Shown: one piece after another, positions 5,080-5,664 of the stretch | Position numbering within the stretch: the first letter of the stretch is position 1 | How the letters are laid out: each line of letters begins with the position of its first letter | Source: Candidatus Bathyarchaeota archaeon | Lineage (GTDB): Archaea > Thermoproteota > Bathyarchaeia > Bathyarchaeales > Bathyarchaeaceae | Length of the DNA stretch: 5,664 nucleotides | Direction: 5' to 3' | Assembly: GCA_020344435.1 (NCBI GenBank) | Contig: CP070826.1 | Location: 266,753 to 272,416, forward strand | Made by a program: the position numbers and the translations under genes | Notes under the pieces: generated by a model | Told to the model about the DNA's origin: nothing | Databases searched by the model: none | Seen by the model: the letters and a program-made list of their open reading frames with translations, nothing else

Positions 5080-5664
5080 CTACAAGCTCTCCATAAGGGT
5101 TCTCAACCCTGTCTTGCGAATCAGAACCAAAGAGGCGATTAACGCTATTCCAACCAAGAGGAATGCCATCGCTGAGCCAAAAGGCCAGTTCATCCTCTTA
5201 AAAGCCTCCTCGATCGCCGTACCGATCATGGCTCCCGAGGACCCGCCTGCGATGACAGGCGCTGCGAATTCACCGAAGGTGGGAATCATTACGAAGAAAG
5301 TTGCCACGAGGAGCCCTGGGATGCTCAAAGGCAAAGTTATCTTCCTAAAGTTTTGCAAGGCACTCGCTCCCAGATCCGCCCCGGCCTCTAGGAGGGTTCG
5401 GTCTATCTTCTCTAGCGAAACGAAGATGGGGAGAACCAGCCACGGCGCCCAACTAGTGACCAGCACAAATATCACTGCCACCCAAGTCTTCCACACTTTC
5501 ACAGGCTCCAATCCAGCCATCTCAAGCAGGGTGTTCACTAATCCGGTGTGCCCGATGATCATCCGCCACCCGAATATCAGGATGACCCAGGAAACCAAGT
5601 AAGGTGTCATGATCAAGGCAAGCAACACGTACTTGTATTTCCCCCCACGCGTGGAGATGTAATA
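5080..5664 (-). CDS. potB: ABC transporter permease, PotB-like (partial, N-terminus outside window)
   Basis: The frame is open from the window edge at 5664 to a TAG stop at 5082-5080, giving 194 C-terminal residues of a permease that is normally about 280-300 long. A GTG at 5628 could be read as a start, but the frame continues upstream (YYISTRGGKYKY), and the following PYLVSWVILIFGWRMIIGHTG block sits internally in PotB proteins, so the real start lies outside. Counting from the edge, membrane segments fall at about 13-37, 60-85, 116-140 and 160-183, and the EAA loop (EAGADLGASALQNFRKITLP) at about 93-112 with SIPG after it. It pairs with the PotC-like protein to form the membrane channel of the importer, using ATP hydrolysed by an ATPase not seen here. 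Its stop and the next start are one base apart, marking a shared operon. The stop being TAG shows that amber codons end ordinary genes here. Confidence 0.9.
   Translation of the reverse strand, partial: YYISTRGGKYKYVLLALIMTPYLVSWVILIFGWRMIIGHTGLVNTLLEMAGLEPVKVWKTWVAVIFVLVTSWAPWLVLPIFVSLEKIDRTLLEAGADLGASALQNFRKITLPLSIPGLLVATFFVMIPTFGEFAAPVIAGGSSGAMIGTAIEEAFKRMNWPFGSAMAFLLVGIALIASLVLIRKTGLRTLMESL

Noticed and set aside
5626..5628. GTG as the start of the PotB-like permease
   Set aside because: The frame stays open to the window edge and the protein would lack its first membrane segment and N-terminal domain, so the gene is better read as partial.

Overview
The window looks like a piece of an archaeal genome. 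The intergenic regions carry archaeal-style TATA boxes about 35-46 bp upstream of start codons, with short or nearly absent leaders. One gene has a start-proximal GAGGTGA Shine-Dalgarno. The methyltransferase set belongs to families best known from methyl-dependent methanogenesis. The solute-binding protein has an N-terminal membrane anchor rather than a bacterial lipobox, plus several N-glycosylation sequons. The lineage cannot be fixed from the sequence alone. Uncultivated methylotrophic or methyl-metabolising archaea (for example Bathyarchaeia-like or Methanomassiliicoccales-like groups) are reasonable guesses, not conclusions.

Left half (1-2488, all minus strand): a corrinoid methyl-transfer module. 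It reads, in transcription order, a corrinoid protein (MttC type, 2488-1832), an MttB-superfamily methyltransferase without pyrrolysine (1820-372), and the N-terminal 105 codons of a UroD-fold methylcobamide:coenzyme M methyltransferase (MtbA/MtaA type, 315 to beyond position 1). Expected flow, by family knowledge: MttB moves a methyl group from a methylated amine or quaternary amine onto the Co(I) corrinoid of MttC, and the MtbA-like protein passes it on, most likely to coenzyme M. The first two genes are tightly coupled. The third has a good TATA box of its own in the 56-bp gap before it.

Right half (2735-5664): a polyamine/opine-family (PotBCD-like) ABC importer, split in orientation. The membrane-anchored, tryptophan-rich substrate-binding protein (2735-4024, plus strand) is transcribed divergently from the methyltransferase module. 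The two permeases (PotC-like 5078-4293 and PotB-like from beyond 5664 to 5080) run on the minus strand and converge on it. No ATPase gene lies in the window. The simplest joint reading, which is inference, is uptake of a methylated nitrogen compound by the transporter and its demethylation by the MttB/MttC/MtbA-like set. The substrate cannot be read from the sequence.

Non-coding stretches: the 246-bp divergent region 2489-2734 holds two TATA boxes and a small inverted repeat. The 268-bp convergent region 4025-4292 holds no convincing gene but two hairpins. A roughly 20-bp imperfect direct repeat occurs once in each region, bracketing the binding-protein gene. No RNA genes, CRISPR arrays or insertion sequences were seen.
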